Shown in pieces: positions 20,376 through 29,259 of a DNA stretch of 64,000 nucleotides. How positions within the stretch are numbered: position 1 is the stretch's first letter; each line of letters starts with the position of its first letter. Below the pieces are notes generated by a model that was given only the letters and a program-made list of their open reading frames with translations, did not search any database and was not told the origin of the DNA. A program made the position numbers and the translations under genes. Source of the DNA: Nocardioides nematodiphilus (GTDB lineage Bacteria; Actinomycetota; Actinomycetes; Propionibacteriales; Nocardioidaceae); assembly GCF_020216525.1 (NCBI RefSeq), contig NZ_JAIWOY010000009.1, positions 62,001-126,000 of the forward strand, written 5' to 3'.

Positions 20376-21490
20376 CGCGCTCCCTGCTCGCGGCCGGTCG
20401 CGGCGATGGTCGCCGAGCCGACGACGCGGGTGCCGTCGTAGATGACCGCAGCCTGGCCGGGCGCGATGCCGTACGCGGGGTCGAGCAGCTCGATCGCCAC
20501 CTCGGAGCCGTCGCCACCGACCACCACGACCGCGCGGTGCTCGTCGCCGTGGGCGCGCAACTGGACGGTGACGCCCGCGCCCTCCAGGCGCGTCGGGACG
20601 GTGCCGCACCAGCGCGGCTTGATACCGGTGATCCGATCGACCGCGAGGTGCTCGCGCGGGCCGACCGTCACCACGCCGGAGACCGGCTCGATGTCGAGGA
20701 CGAAGCGCGGCTTCCCGTCGGCAGCGGGCACGCCGAGACGCAGGCCGCGGCGCTGCCCGATCGTCATTCCCAGCGTCCCCTCGTGCGACCCGACGACCGC
20801 ACCGCTCTCGTCCACGATCGCGCCCGGCGCGGTGCCCACGATGTCGGGCATCTTCTCGCGCAGCCAGCCGGCGCTGTCGCCGTCCGCGACGAAGCAGATG
20901 TCGTGCGAGTCCGGCTTGTCGGCCACGAGCAGCCCGCGACGAGCCGCCTCCTCGCGCACGAGGGGCTTGGGCGTGTCCGCGAGCGGGAAGAGGGCGTGCC
21001 GGAGCTGGTCCTGGGTGAGGACGCCCAGCACGTAGCTCTGGTCCTTGGCGCCGTCCTGGGCGCGGTGCAGCTCGACGCCGTCGCCGTCGGCGGCCGGTCG
21101 CACCTCCGCGTAGTGCCCGGTGACGACCGCGTCGAAGCCGAGCGCCAGCGCCCGGTCGAGCACGGCCTCGAACTTGATCTTCTCGTTGCAGCGCAGGCAC
21201 GGGTTGGGCGTACGACCCGCGGCGTACTCGGCCTTGAAGTCCTCGACCACGTCCTCGTGGAAGCGCTCGGAGAGGTCCCAGACGTAGAACGGGATGCCGA
21301 TGATGTCCGCCGCGCGGCGGGCGTCGTTGCTGTCCTCGATCGTGCAGCACCCGCGCGCGCCGGAGCGGTACGAGGCGGGGTTGCGCGAGAGGGCGAGGTG
21401 GATGCCGGTGACATCGTGGCCGGCCTCGACCGCGCGCGCGGCGGCGACGGCCGAGTCGACCCCGCCGGACATGGCGGCGATGACCCTCAC
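20372..21490 (-). CDS. mnmA: tRNA-specific 2-thiouridylase
   Basis: Thiolates U34 in tRNAs for Lys, Glu and Gln using ATP and persulfide sulfur. The 372 residues contain the PP-loop SGGVDS (residues 8-13), catalytic Cys98 in TPNPCLRCN, the partner cysteine in [11 protein letters not shown], and the [13 protein letters not shown] motif. The GTG at 21490 is chosen because MnmA proteins begin just before the PP-loop; an extension to 21670 overlaps iscS. It starts 10 bases after the iscS stop, so sulfur donor and acceptor are coexpressed. Confidence 0.96.
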   Translation of the reverse strand: MRVIAAMSGGVDSAVAAARAVEAGHDVTGIHLALSRNPASYRSGARGCCTIEDSNDARRAADIIGIPFYVWDLSERFHEDVVEDFKAEYAAGRTPNPCLRCNEKIKFEAVLDRALALGFDAVVTGHYAEVRPAADGDGVELHRAQDGAKDQSYVLGVLTQDQLRHALFPLADTPKPLVREEAARRGLLVADKPDSHDICFVADGDSAGWLREKMPDIVGTAPGAIVDESGAVVGSHEGTLGMTIGQRRGLRLGVPAADGKPRFVLDIEPVSGVVTVGPREHLAVDRITGIKPRWCGTVPTRLEGAGVTVQLRAHGDEHRAVVVVGGDGSEVAIELLDPAYGIAPGQAAVIYDGTRVVGSATIAATGREQGAR

Positions 21491-21500
21491 CGCGGCGACC

Positions 21501-22688
21501 TCATCGGGACCCGGCGGCGCGAGCGCGCTCGACGCACGGCCCGAGGGCGGCGAGCAGCGCGGCCACGTCGTCCGACGTCGAGCCATGACCGAGGGAGAAG
21601 CGCAGCGAGGAGCGGGCCTCGGCCTCCGAGCGACCCATCGCCAGCAGGACGTGGGAGGGCTGCGGGACACCGGCCGAGCACGCGGAGCCGGTGGAGCACT
21701 CGATGCCCTGGGCGTCGAGCAGCATCAGCAGCGAGTCGCCCTCGCAACCGGGGAAGGAGAAGTGGGCGTTGCCCGGGAGCCGCTCGGGTCCCGGCCGGGC
21801 GCCGTTGAGCACGGCATCGGGGACGACCTCGAGCACGCCGCGGATCAGCTCGTCGCGCAGCGTCCCGACGCGGGCGGCGTACGTGCTCTGCTCCTTGACC
21901 GCAAGCTCGACCGCGGCCGCGAAGCCCGCGATCGCGGGGACGTCGACGGTGCCCGAGCGCACGTCACGCTCCTGGCCGCCACCGTGCAGCAGCGCCGTCA
22001 GCTCCAGCTCGCGCCGGGCGATGAGCGCGCCGACGCCGTACGGGCCGCCGAGCTTGTGCCCGGTCAGCGAGAGCGCGTCGACGCCGACGCCGGCGAAGTC
22101 GACCGGGACCGCGCCCACGGCCTGGACCGCGTCGGTGTGCACCGGGACTCCGTGCTCGGCCGCGAGCGCGACCACCTCGGCGATCGGCTGGACCGTGCCG
22201 ACCTCGTTGTTCGCCCACATCACCGAGATCAGCGCGATCTCGTCGGCATGGGTCTCCAGCGCCGTGCGCAGAGCGGTCAGCGACAGCCGGCCGTCGCGCT
22301 CGACGGGCAGCAGCTCGACGACGGCCCGCTCGCGACGCTCCAACCACTCGAGCGGGTCGAGGATGGCGTGGTGCTCGATGCCGGTGCTGAGGATCCGCAC
22401 CCGGCGGGGATCGGCAGCGCGCCGCGACCAGTACGCCCCCTTGAGCGCCAGGTTGTCGGCCTCGGTGCCACCGGAGGTGAAGACCACCTCCCCCGGTCGC
22501 GCGCCCAGGGCGGCACCGATCGACTCGCGGGCCTCCTCCACCACCCGGCGCGCTCGGCGACCGGAGGCGTGCAACGAGGAGGCGTTGCCGACCTCGTGCA
22601 GGTGGGCGCTCATCGCGTCCACGGCCGCGGGCACCATCGACGTGGTGGCAGCGTGGTCGAGGTAGACGGTCCGCGGCGCACGATTCAT
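21501..22688 (-). CDS. iscS: cysteine desulfurase, NifS/IscS family
   Basis: PLP enzyme (395 residues) that mobilises sulfur from cysteine as a persulfide. The start VYLDHAATT is diagnostic. Lys212 in [10 protein letters not shown] binds PLP, HTDAVQ is the cofactor-contacting motif, and Cys337 in STGSACSAG carries the persulfide. It leads the unit iscS-mnmA-metE-like, indicating a main role in tRNA thiolation; no iron-sulfur scaffold gene is nearby. Confidence 0.95.
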   Translation of the reverse strand: MNRAPRTVYLDHAATTSMVPAAVDAMSAHLHEVGNASSLHASGRRARRVVEEARESIGAALGARPGEVVFTSGGTEADNLALKGAYWSRRAADPRRVRILSTGIEHHAILDPLEWLERRERAVVELLPVERDGRLSLTALRTALETHADEIALISVMWANNEVGTVQPIAEVVALAAEHGVPVHTDAVQAVGAVPVDFAGVGVDALSLTGHKLGGPYGVGALIARRELELTALLHGGGQERDVRSGTVDVPAIAGFAAAVELAVKEQSTYAARVGTLRDELIRGVLEVVPDAVLNGARPGPERLPGNAHFSFPGCEGDSLLMLLDAQGIECSTGSACSAGVPQPSHVLLAMGRSEAEARSSLRFSLGHGSTSDDVAALLAALGPCVERARAAGSR

Positions 22689-22762
22689 GACGCCCCCAGG
22701 GTACGGCGCACCGGGTGACGCTCTGTAACCCGGCGTTCAACCGATGCCTCTAGCCTCCGAGC

Positions 22763-23653
22763 ATGATCGACGACCTGCGGGCCTACATCGACCGTCTCCA
22801 GGTGGAGGGTCACACGATCGGCGACGATCACGACGACGACCCGATCCTGATCGACCCGGCCGGCAAGGCGGTCGACACGTGGCGCGAGAACTACCCGTAC
22901 GACGAGCGCATGGACCGCACGGAGTACGACCTACAGAAGTACGAGCTGCAGGTCGAGCTGATCAAGTTCCAGAACTGGCAGCAGCGCACCGGTCACCGGC
23001 ACGTGGTGATCTTCGAGGGACGTGACGCGGCCGGCAAGGGTGGCACGATCAAGCGCTTCATGGAGCACCTCAACCCGCGGTACGCCCGCACGGTCGCGTT
23101 GGTGAAGCCGAGCGAGCGCGAACAGACCCAGTGGTACTTCCAGCGCTACGCCCAGCACCTCCCGGCCGCCGGCGAGCTCGTCCTGTTCGACCGCTCCTGG
23201 TACAACCGGGCCGGGGTGGAGCGCGTGATGGGCTTCTGCTCCGACGAGCAGTACGAGCAGTTCGTCGACCAGGCGCCGCGCTTCGAGAAGATGCTGGTCG
23301 AGTCCGGCATCTCGGTGACGAAGTTCTGGTTCTCGGTGACCCAGTCCGAGCAGCGCACCCGCTTCATCATCCGCCAGATCGACCCGGTGCGGCAGTGGAA
23401 GCTCTCCCCCATGGACCTCGAGTCCCTCGACCGCTGGGACTCCTACACCCGGGCCAAGGAGGAGATGTTCCAGCGCACCGACACCCGCTCGGCGCCGTGG
23501 ATCACCATCAAGTCCAACGACAAGAAGCGCGCGCGGCTCAACGCGATGCGCCACTTCCTGTCCACCGTCGAGTACGACGGCAAGGACGAGGCCGTCGTGG
23601 GTCGCCCGGACCCGCTCATCGTCAAGCGGGGCAAGCGGGCCGTCGGCGACTGA
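22763..23653 (+). CDS. ppk2: polyphosphate kinase 2
   Basis: Transfers phosphate between polyphosphate and nucleoside phosphates. The 296-residue, single-domain protein has Walker A GRDAAGKGG (residues 86-94), Walker B VLFDRSWYNR (140-149) and the lid segment QSEQRTRF-RQIDPVRQWKLSPMD, typical of PPK2 class I (about 300 residues). There is no Shine-Dalgarno; TAGCCT (22751-22756) ends 6 bases before the ATG, suggesting a leaderless transcript. It is divergent from iscS and faces the Pit operon, giving a local phosphate theme. Confidence 0.95.
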   Translation: MIDDLRAYIDRLQVEGHTIGDDHDDDPILIDPAGKAVDTWRENYPYDERMDRTEYDLQKYELQVELIKFQNWQQRTGHRHVVIFEGRDAAGKGGTIKRFMEHLNPRYARTVALVKPSEREQTQWYFQRYAQHLPAAGELVLFDRSWYNRAGVERVMGFCSDEQYEQFVDQAPRFEKMLVESGISVTKFWFSVTQSEQRTRFIIRQIDPVRQWKLSPMDLESLDRWDSYTRAKEEMFQRTDTRSAPWITIKSNDKKRARLNAMRHFLSTVEYDGKDEAVVGRPDPLIVKRGKRAVGD

Positions 23654-23684
23654 CCAGCCGCGGCGCGAGCCTGCAGCGGCCGTC

Positions 23685-24005
23685 TCAGCCCTCGAGGTCG
23701 GCTTCGAGGTCGGCCTCGAGCGGCCACCCGCCACGGGCGAGCAGCGCGGAGACGCGGGTCAGGTCGTCCGGCGTGCAGCGCTGGTAGGCGTGCTCGCGCA
23801 CCAGCGTCTTGATGTCGTCCGCCGTGGTCGGGACGTCGCCCAGCGAGATCGACTGCATCGCGAGCTCGTCGGCGATCGCGATCAGCTCCTCCTCGCCGAG
23901 CTGGCGGTGCATCACCGCGAGGACCGGCGGGTAGTCGCCCGGCGGGATCCCGTCGGGGTAGCCCGCCTTCAGCCAGGAGATGATCCGGCCGACAGGCGAG
24001 GTCAC
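23685..24005 (-). CDS. DUF3349 domain-containing protein
   Basis: A 106-residue acidic cytoplasmic protein of a family restricted to actinobacteria. Seen: RIISWLKAGYPDGIPPGDYPPVLAVMHR at the N-terminus and the C-terminal helices ending in a LEADLEADLEG repeat. Function is unknown. The GTG start overlaps the stop of the preceding small membrane protein (GTGA), placing it third in the pit operon. Confidence 0.82.
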   Translation of the reverse strand: MTSPVGRIISWLKAGYPDGIPPGDYPPVLAVMHRQLGEEELIAIADELAMQSISLGDVPTTADDIKTLVREHAYQRCTPDDLTRVSALLARGGWPLEADLEADLEG

Positions 24006-24325
24006 TTCTTCGCCACCTGCTCGGGCCAGAGGCCGTGGAACTCCAGCTCCTTGCCGTGGCCGCCGACGACGATGTAGTAGATCCCGAGCGCCAGGACGTA
24101 GAGCACGACGGCGAAGAGCAGGATCGCGAGGGCCTTGCCGGCCGGGTTGCCCGGACGAGGAGCGCCCTCGGCGCTCTGGCCGCCGGAGCCCCAGGCGAAC
24201 GAGCGCACGCCGAGCGCGAAGATCACCGGGAGACCGGCGCCCAGCACGACGCTGGCCAGCAGGACCTGCCAGATCGCCGTTCCGGCGTAGTGCAGGTCCT
24301 TCACGAAGGCGGAGCCTCCACTCAT
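24002..24325 (-). CDS. small two-helix membrane protein in the pit operon
   Basis: A 107-residue protein with two hydrophobic helices (about residues 17-42 and 68-92), a Gly/Pro-rich loop between them, and a soluble tail ending EFHGLWPEQVAKK. No family is recognised. It overlaps the pit stop by 4 bases (ATGA) and the DUF3349 start by 4 bases, so it is translated with both and may be an accessory of the phosphate transporter. Confidence 0.8.
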   Translation of the reverse strand: MSGGSAFVKDLHYAGTAIWQVLLASVVLGAGLPVIFALGVRSFAWGSGGQSAEGAPRPGNPAGKALAILLFAVVLYVLALGIYYIVVGGHGKELEFHGLWPEQVAKK

Positions 24326-25578
24326 GCGACACCTCCCGTGGCGAGCTCGGACGGGACGCCCGAGGCGGCCGGCATGCCCGACCAGTCGTCGTTGACGTTG
24401 TGCGCCCCGACGGCGTTGTGCCGCGAGCGCTGGAACATGTATCCGGCCAGACCGATCAGGATGAGGAACTCGACGATCGCACCGCCGGTGTTGCCGAGCA
24501 CGTGACCGATGCTCCACATCACGCCGCCGACGAAGCCGGCGGCGGGCAGGGTCAGCAGCCAGCCGACGACCATCCGGCCGGCGACGCCCCAGCGCACCTC
24601 GGCGCCGGGACGGCCGAGGCCGGTGCCGAGGATGGAGCCGGTGGCCACGTGGGTGGTGGAGAGCGCGAAGCCGAGGTGGCTCGAGGCGAGGATGACCGCA
24701 GCCGACGAGGCCTCGGCGGCCATGCCCTGGGGCGACTCGATCTCGACCAGGCCCTTGCCGAGCGTGCGGATGATGCGCCAGCCGCCCAGGTAGGTGCCGG
24801 CGGCGATGGCCACGGCGCAGGCGAGCTTGACCCAGAACGGGATCGTGGAGGCGTCCGCGCTCCAGTGGCCGGTCGCGATCAGCGCGAGGGTGATGACGCC
24901 CATCGTCTTCTGCGCGTCGTTGGTGCCGTGGGCGAGGCTGACCAGCGACGCGGTGCCGATCTGGCCCCAGCGGAAGCCCTCCTCGCTGGTGCGGTGCGAG
25001 ATGCCGGCGATGATCTTGAAGATCACCCACGTGCCGAGTCCGGCGACGAGAGCCGCCACGATCGGCGAGGCGACCGCGGGCAGCAGCACCTTGCCGACGA
25101 CGCCGTCGAGCTTGGTGCCGTCGCCGACCCAGTTGACGCCGTCCCAGCCGTTCGCGGTGATCGCGGCGCCGATGAGGCCACCGAACAGCGCGTGCGAGGA
25201 GCTGGACGGCAGGCCGAGGAGCCAGGTCAGGAGGTTCCACACGATGCCGCCGATGAGACCGCCGAGGACGATCATCAGCAGCGCGTCGCCGCCCATCGTG
25301 AGGTGGGCCGGGGCCGTCACCTGCCCGGTGGCGGGATCCTTCACCGCCGCGGAGAACGTCTTGACGACCGCGTTGGTGACCGTGAGGGCCACCGCGACCG
25401 AGAGGAAGGCACCGATCAGGTTCATCACCGCGGAGAGCGCGACGGCGACCTTGGGCTTGAGGGCCCCGGTCGCGATCGAGGTCGCCATGGCGTTGCCGGT
25501 GTCGTGGAAGCCGTTGGTGAAGTCGAAGCCGAGTGCGGTCACGACGACCAGCACCAGCACCAGAGTCTCTGCGCTCAC
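24322..25578 (-). CDS. pit: low-affinity inorganic phosphate transporter, Pit family
   Basis: Phosphate permease of the PiT family (about 418 residues from this start). The PiT signatures are present: GFDFTNGFHDTGNAMATSIATG in the first helices and SLAHGTNDAQKTMGVI in the second half, with many hydrophobic segments and a central hydrophilic stretch. The GTG at 25578 aligns with the usual PiT start; an in-frame ATG at 25617 would add 13 basic residues and is the alternative. First gene of a three-gene coupled unit; PHO-box-like repeats lie just upstream. Confidence 0.93.
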   Translation of the reverse strand: MSAETLVLVLVVVTALGFDFTNGFHDTGNAMATSIATGALKPKVAVALSAVMNLIGAFLSVAVALTVTNAVVKTFSAAVKDPATGQVTAPAHLTMGGDALLMIVLGGLIGGIVWNLLTWLLGLPSSSSHALFGGLIGAAITANGWDGVNWVGDGTKLDGVVGKVLLPAVASPIVAALVAGLGTWVIFKIIAGISHRTSEEGFRWGQIGTASLVSLAHGTNDAQKTMGVITLALIATGHWSADASTIPFWVKLACAVAIAAGTYLGGWRIIRTLGKGLVEIESPQGMAAEASSAAVILASSHLGFALSTTHVATGSILGTGLGRPGAEVRWGVAGRMVVGWLLTLPAAGFVGGVMWSIGHVLGNTGGAIVEFLILIGLAGYMFQRSRHNAVGAHNVNDDWSGMPAASGVPSELATGGVA

Positions 25579-25629
25579 GACTACGAGCGTGACGGCACTG
25601 CGCCTCCACCTCCACATCGCGGAGGGCCA

Positions 25630-25662
25630 GTTTGCCGAGTGTTCAACTCCGGTTCACCGCTC
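25630..25662 (+). promoter_or_regulatory. candidate PHO box, three 11-bp direct repeats
   Basis: Successive 11-mers start GTTTGCC, GTTCAAC and GTTCACC at 25630, 25641 and 25652. The last two match the actinobacterial PhoP direct-repeat unit (GTTCACC, 11-bp period). They lie between the proB stop and the pit start and read opposite to pit. Likely site for phosphate-dependent control of pit. Confidence 0.6.
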
Positions 25663-26782
25663 AGGCGGAGAAGACCACCATGTCGTCGCGGTGGACGATC
25701 TCCCGGGCGTACGAGGAGCCGATCTCGGTGGCGATCTCCTGGGTGGAGCGGCCCTGCAGCCGGGGCACCTCGTCCACGTCGAAGTTGACCAGCCCACGCG
25801 CGATGGCGGTGCCGTCGGGACCGACCAGGTCGACCGGGTCGCCGGCATGGAACTCGCCCCGCACACCGGTGATGCCGGCGGCGAGCAGCGACGCGCCCCG
25901 CTCGCGCAGGGCACGCACCGCACCCTCGTCGAGCGTGATCGCGCCGGTCGGCTCGGTGGCGTGCTCGAGCCACAGCAGCCGGGTGGCTCGGCGCCTGCCG
26001 GTGGCGTGGAAGAGGGTGCCGACCCGCTTCCCCGCCAGGGCATCGGCGGCGTACGGGGCCGCGGTCAGGACGACCGGGATGCCCGCCGCCACGGCGATCC
26101 GGGCCGCCTGCAGCTTGGTGACCATGCCGCCCGTACCGACGCCGGCGGCGCCCGCGGCGCCGACCTTGACGCCGGCCACCTCGTTGAGGTCGGCGACCTC
26201 GGCGATCAGCCGGGAGCCCGGCTCGGACGGCGGCGCGTCGTAGAGGCCGTCGACGTCGCTGAGCAGGACCAGCAGGTCCGCGCGGACCAGGTGGGCGACG
26301 AGCCCGGCGAGCCGGTCGTTGTCGCCGAACCGGATCTCGGAGGTCGCCACCGTGTCGTTCTCGTTGACGATCGGGATGACGCCGAGCTCGAGCAGGGTGG
26401 AGAGCGTCTGGGTGGCGTTGCGGTAGTGCCCCCGACGGGTCACGTCGTCGACGGTGAGCAGCACCTGGCCGGCGATGAGGCCGTGCCGGGCCAGCTCCTC
26501 GGTGTAGCGGTGCACCAGGAGGCCCTGGCCGACCGACGCGGCGGCCTGCTGGGCTGCGAGCGCCTTGGGCCGCTTGCTGAGCCCGAGGGGGGCCAGGCCG
26601 GCTGCGATCGCGCCCGAGGAGACCAGGACGACCTCGGTGCCACGAGCGCGTACGCCTGCGAGCACGTCGACCAGCGCGGAGAGCCGGGCCGGGTCGATGC
26701 CGCCGTCGACCGTCGTCAGCGAGGACGAGCCGACCTTGACCACGACCCGCTTGGCGCCGGTCACCTCAGGGCGCAGGCTCAC
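25661..26782 (-). CDS. proB: glutamate 5-kinase
   Basis: First enzyme of proline synthesis, phosphorylating glutamate. The 373 residues include the amino acid kinase domain ([10 protein letters not shown] at the start, [28 protein letters not shown]) and a C-terminal PUA domain (about residues 280-365). The GTG start overlaps the obg stop (GTGA). proA, often adjacent, is not in this window. Confidence 0.96.
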   Translation of the reverse strand: MSLRPEVTGAKRVVVKVGSSSLTTVDGGIDPARLSALVDVLAGVRARGTEVVLVSSGAIAAGLAPLGLSKRPKALAAQQAAASVGQGLLVHRYTEELARHGLIAGQVLLTVDDVTRRGHYRNATQTLSTLLELGVIPIVNENDTVATSEIRFGDNDRLAGLVAHLVRADLLVLLSDVDGLYDAPPSEPGSRLIAEVADLNEVAGVKVGAAGAAGVGTGGMVTKLQAARIAVAAGIPVVLTAAPYAADALAGKRVGTLFHATGRRRATRLLWLEHATEPTGAITLDEGAVRALRERGASLLAAGITGVRGEFHAGDPVDLVGPDGTAIARGLVNFDVDEVPRLQGRSTQEIATEIGSSYAREIVHRDDMVVFSA

Positions 26783-28362
26783 TCCTGGCCCTCGGCAACC
26801 TCGGGGGCCTCGCCGGGGTCGCTCTCCGAGAGGTCGAACAGATCCACGTCCGGGTCCTCCTCCGAGCCGATCTCGTAGCCGTAGGTGCCATCGACGTAGT
26901 TGTTCTTGTCGAGACGGCGCGCGACGTCGGCACGGGTCTCGTTCTCGCCGCGCTCGGGCATGAGCTCCTGGATGTCGCGACGGCGCCGGGCAGCGGGCCG
27001 GTCCTCGCGCAGGCGCTCGTCCTCGCCACGGCGACCGAGCATCTCGGCGCCGGCCTCGATGGAGGGCTTGAAGTCGAAGACGACCGCGTTGCCGGTGGGG
27101 TCGCCGATGATGACGGCGTCGCCCTCCTCGGCACCCATCGTGGCCAGCTCCGTCTCGACGCCGAGCCGGTTGAGCCGGTCCGCGAGGTAGCCGACGGCCT
27201 CCTCGTTGTTGAAGTCGGTCTGGCGCACCCAGCGCTCGGGCTTGTTGCCGCGCACGACGTAGCCGTCGTTGGTGCGGGTGATGGTGAACTCGGCGCCGCG
27301 CTTGTCCTCGTGCGGGCGCAGGACGATCCGCTGCGCCTCCACGACGGGCTTCTCGACGCGAGCGGCGGAGACGAGCTCGGCCATCGCGAAGATCAGCTCG
27401 CGGGTGCCCTCGCCGGAGGCGGCGGAGATCTCGAAGACGCGGAAGCCGCGGGCCTCGATGTCGGCGCGGGTGATCTCGGCCATCTCGCGGCCGTCCGGCA
27501 CGTCGACCTTGTTGAGCGCGACCAGGCGGGGACGGTCGTCGAGGCCGCCGTAGCGGCGCAGCTCGTCCTCCATCACGTCGAGGTCGTCGAGCGGGTTGCG
27601 GCCCGGCTCGATGTTGATCGTGTCGATGACGTGCAGCAGGGCGGCGCAGCGCTCGATGTGGCGCAGGAAGTCGTGGCCCAGGCCGCGGCCCTCGGCGGCA
27701 CCCTCGATCAGGCCCGGCACGTCGGCGACGGTGAACGTCATGTCACCGGCCTGGACGACGCCGAGATTGGGGACGAGGGTGGTGAACGGGTAGTCGGCGA
27801 TCTTGGGACGCGCCCGCGAGATCGCGGCGATCAGCGAGGACTTGCCCGCGCTGGGGTAGCCGACGAGGCCGATGTCGGCGACGACCTTGAGCTCGAGGCC
27901 GATCTGGCGCTCCTCGCCCGGCTCGCCGAGCAGCGCGAAGCCGGGGGCCTTGCGCTTGGCCGAGGCCAGCGCGGCGTTGCCGAGGCCGCCGCGGCCGCCC
28001 TCGGCGATGACCAGCTCGGTCCCGAGGCCGACCATGTCGGCGAGGACGTTGCCCTCCATGTCGGTGACGACGGTGCCGTCCGGCACGGACAGGACGATGT
28101 CCTCGCCGTGGCCGCCGTTGCGGAAGTTGCCGGCGCCCTGGCCGCCGTTGCCGGCGCGACGCTTGGGGCTGTGGTGGTAGTCGATCAGCGTGCTGACGTC
28201 GCCGTCGACGCGCAGGATCACCGAGCCGCCGGGGCCGCCGTTGCCACCGTCGGGGCCGCCGAGCGGCTTGAACTTCTCCCGGTGGACCGAGGCCACGCCG
28301 TGGCCACCGCGTCCCCCGCTGACGTGCAGCGTGACGCGGTCGACGAACGAGGGCACAGCCAT
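26779..28362 (-). CDS. obg: GTPase Obg/CgtA
   Basis: Ribosome-assembly and stress GTPase, 527 residues. The glycine-rich Obg fold fills residues 1-160 ([19 protein letters not shown]). The G domain follows: G1 GYPSAGKSS (168-176), switch region [13 protein letters not shown]3 DVPGLIEGA and G4 NKVD. A C-terminal OCT domain (about 350-430) and an acidic tail complete it, as usual for actinobacteria. It is in the conserved rplU-rpmA-obg-proB order. Confidence 0.98.
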   Translation of the reverse strand: MAVPSFVDRVTLHVSGGRGGHGVASVHREKFKPLGGPDGGNGGPGGSVILRVDGDVSTLIDYHHSPKRRAGNGGQGAGNFRNGGHGEDIVLSVPDGTVVTDMEGNVLADMVGLGTELVIAEGGRGGLGNAALASAKRKAPGFALLGEPGEERQIGLELKVVADIGLVGYPSAGKSSLIAAISRARPKIADYPFTTLVPNLGVVQAGDMTFTVADVPGLIEGAAEGRGLGHDFLRHIERCAALLHVIDTINIEPGRNPLDDLDVMEDELRRYGGLDDRPRLVALNKVDVPDGREMAEITRADIEARGFRVFEISAASGEGTRELIFAMAELVSAARVEKPVVEAQRIVLRPHEDKRGAEFTITRTNDGYVVRGNKPERWVRQTDFNNEEAVGYLADRLNRLGVETELATMGAEEGDAVIIGDPTGNAVVFDFKPSIEAGAEMLGRRGEDERLREDRPAARRRRDIQELMPERGENETRADVARRLDKNNYVDGTYGYEIGSEEDPDVDLFDLSESDPGEAPEVAEGQE

Positions 28363-28410
28363 GATTTCAACTTTCGGTGGTGATGAGTCGGCCTGCGACA
28401 GCCGGAAATG

Positions 28411-28446
28411 CCGCAGGGCGCCCCCAATCCTAGGGGCGCCCTGCGG
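28411..28446. terminator. hairpin between rpmA and obg
   Basis: A perfect 14-bp stem (CCGCAGGGCGCCCC with GGGGCGCCCTGCGG) and 8-base loop lies 28 bases after the rpmA stop. It may terminate or attenuate the ribosomal protein transcript before obg. There is no clear U-run. Confidence 0.7.
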
Positions 28447-28473
28447 GGAAGTGCTGCGTCAGCGGAGCTGGGA

Positions 28474-28728
28474 TCAGCCCTGCGCGACGATGTTGACGAC
28501 GCGGCGACCGCGACGCGTGCCGAACTCGACGGCACCCGGCTGCAGCGCGAACAGGGTGTCGTCGCTGCCCCGACCCACGCCGGCGCCCGGGTGGAAGTGG
28601 GTGCCACGCTGGCGGACGATGATCTCGCCGGCGTTGACGAGCTGGCCGCCGAAGCGCTTGACGCCGAGGCGCTGGGAGTTGGAGTCGCGGCCGTTCTTGG
28701 TGGACGCCGCACCCTTCTTGTGAGCCAT
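28474..28728 (-). CDS. rpmA: 50S ribosomal protein L27
   Basis: An 84-residue ribosomal protein near the peptidyl transferase centre. Start [22 protein letters not shown] and the [22 protein letters not shown] block are diagnostic. No Firmicutes-type N-terminal cleavable extension is present. It lies 42 bases downstream of rplU. Confidence 0.98.
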   Translation of the reverse strand: MAHKKGAASTKNGRDSNSQRLGVKRFGGQLVNAGEIIVRQRGTHFHPGAGVGRGSDDTLFALQPGAVEFGTRRGRRVVNIVAQG

Positions 28729-28770
28729 GATTCAGTCCTTTGGGATCTCGAAGAAAGAGTCGCGCAACGC

Positions 28771-29073
28771 TCAGGCGTTGATCGCGGTGACCTTCACCTG
28801 GGTGTACTTCTGGCGGTGACCCTGGCGCTTCTTGTAGCCGGTCTTGTTCTTGTACTTCTGGATGATGATCTTCGGGCCCTTGGTGCCGCCGAGGACCTCA
28901 GCGGTGACCGAAGCCTTGTCGAGGCCAGTCGAGCTGACCTTCTCGCCATCGACCACGAGCACGACCGGCAGGGTCAGGGACTCGCCGACACCGGTCTCGA
29001 CCAGGTCGATCTCGATGACGTCGCCGACGGCAACCTTCTGCTGGATGCTGCCAGCCTTCACGATCGCGTACAC
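28771..29073 (-). CDS. rplU: 50S ribosomal protein L21
   Basis: A 100-residue 50S protein. GTG start reads [20 protein letters not shown], matching the usual L21 N-terminus; the C-terminal motif KRQGHRQ-YT-VKV is conserved. GAAGGAGA precedes the GTG at a normal distance. Longer in-frame starts (to 29211) lie in the leader and are rejected. It has a leader of about 108 bases after the promoter at 29188-29216. Confidence 0.96.
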   Translation of the reverse strand: MYAIVKAGSIQQKVAVGDVIEIDLVETGVGESLTLPVVLVVDGEKVSSTGLDKASVTAEVLGGTKGPKIIIQKYKNKTGYKKRQGHRQKYTQVKVTAINA

Positions 29074-29187
29074 CGCGGTCTCCTTCATCTGCTTGCCGAA
29101 CTCAAATCCTGGGGATCTGCGGCACACGTCTACCCCGACAAAGAGGTGGGATGCTCGCAGAAGACGTGCAACACACGCCGAAGAGCA

Positions 29188-29216
29188 ATAGTACGGATGG
29201 CCGCCGATCACCGCAA
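29188..29216 (-). promoter_or_regulatory. promoter of rplU-rpmA
   Basis: On the minus strand TTGCGG (29211-29216) and TACTAT (29188-29193) are separated by exactly 17 bases, a good housekeeping-sigma promoter. Transcription would start near 29181. The spacer is part of the rne terminator hairpin. Confidence 0.65.
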
Positions 29217-29240
29217 AACGCGGCGAGCGACGGCCATCCG
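29194..29240 (-). terminator. terminator hairpin of rne
   Basis: CGGATGGCCG and CGGCCATCCG form a 10-bp stem enclosing a smaller CCG/CGG element. It starts 20 bases after the rne stop. It overlaps the rplU promoter spacer. Confidence 0.65.
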
Positions 29241-29259
29241 TTCGTGCTCTGGAGCAGGG

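Noticed and set aside
19383..21350. A single frame spanning the MetE-like gene and part of mnmA
   Set aside because: The upstream part is an out-of-frame reading of mnmA; the real MetE-like start is the ATG at 20375 overlapping the mnmA stop.
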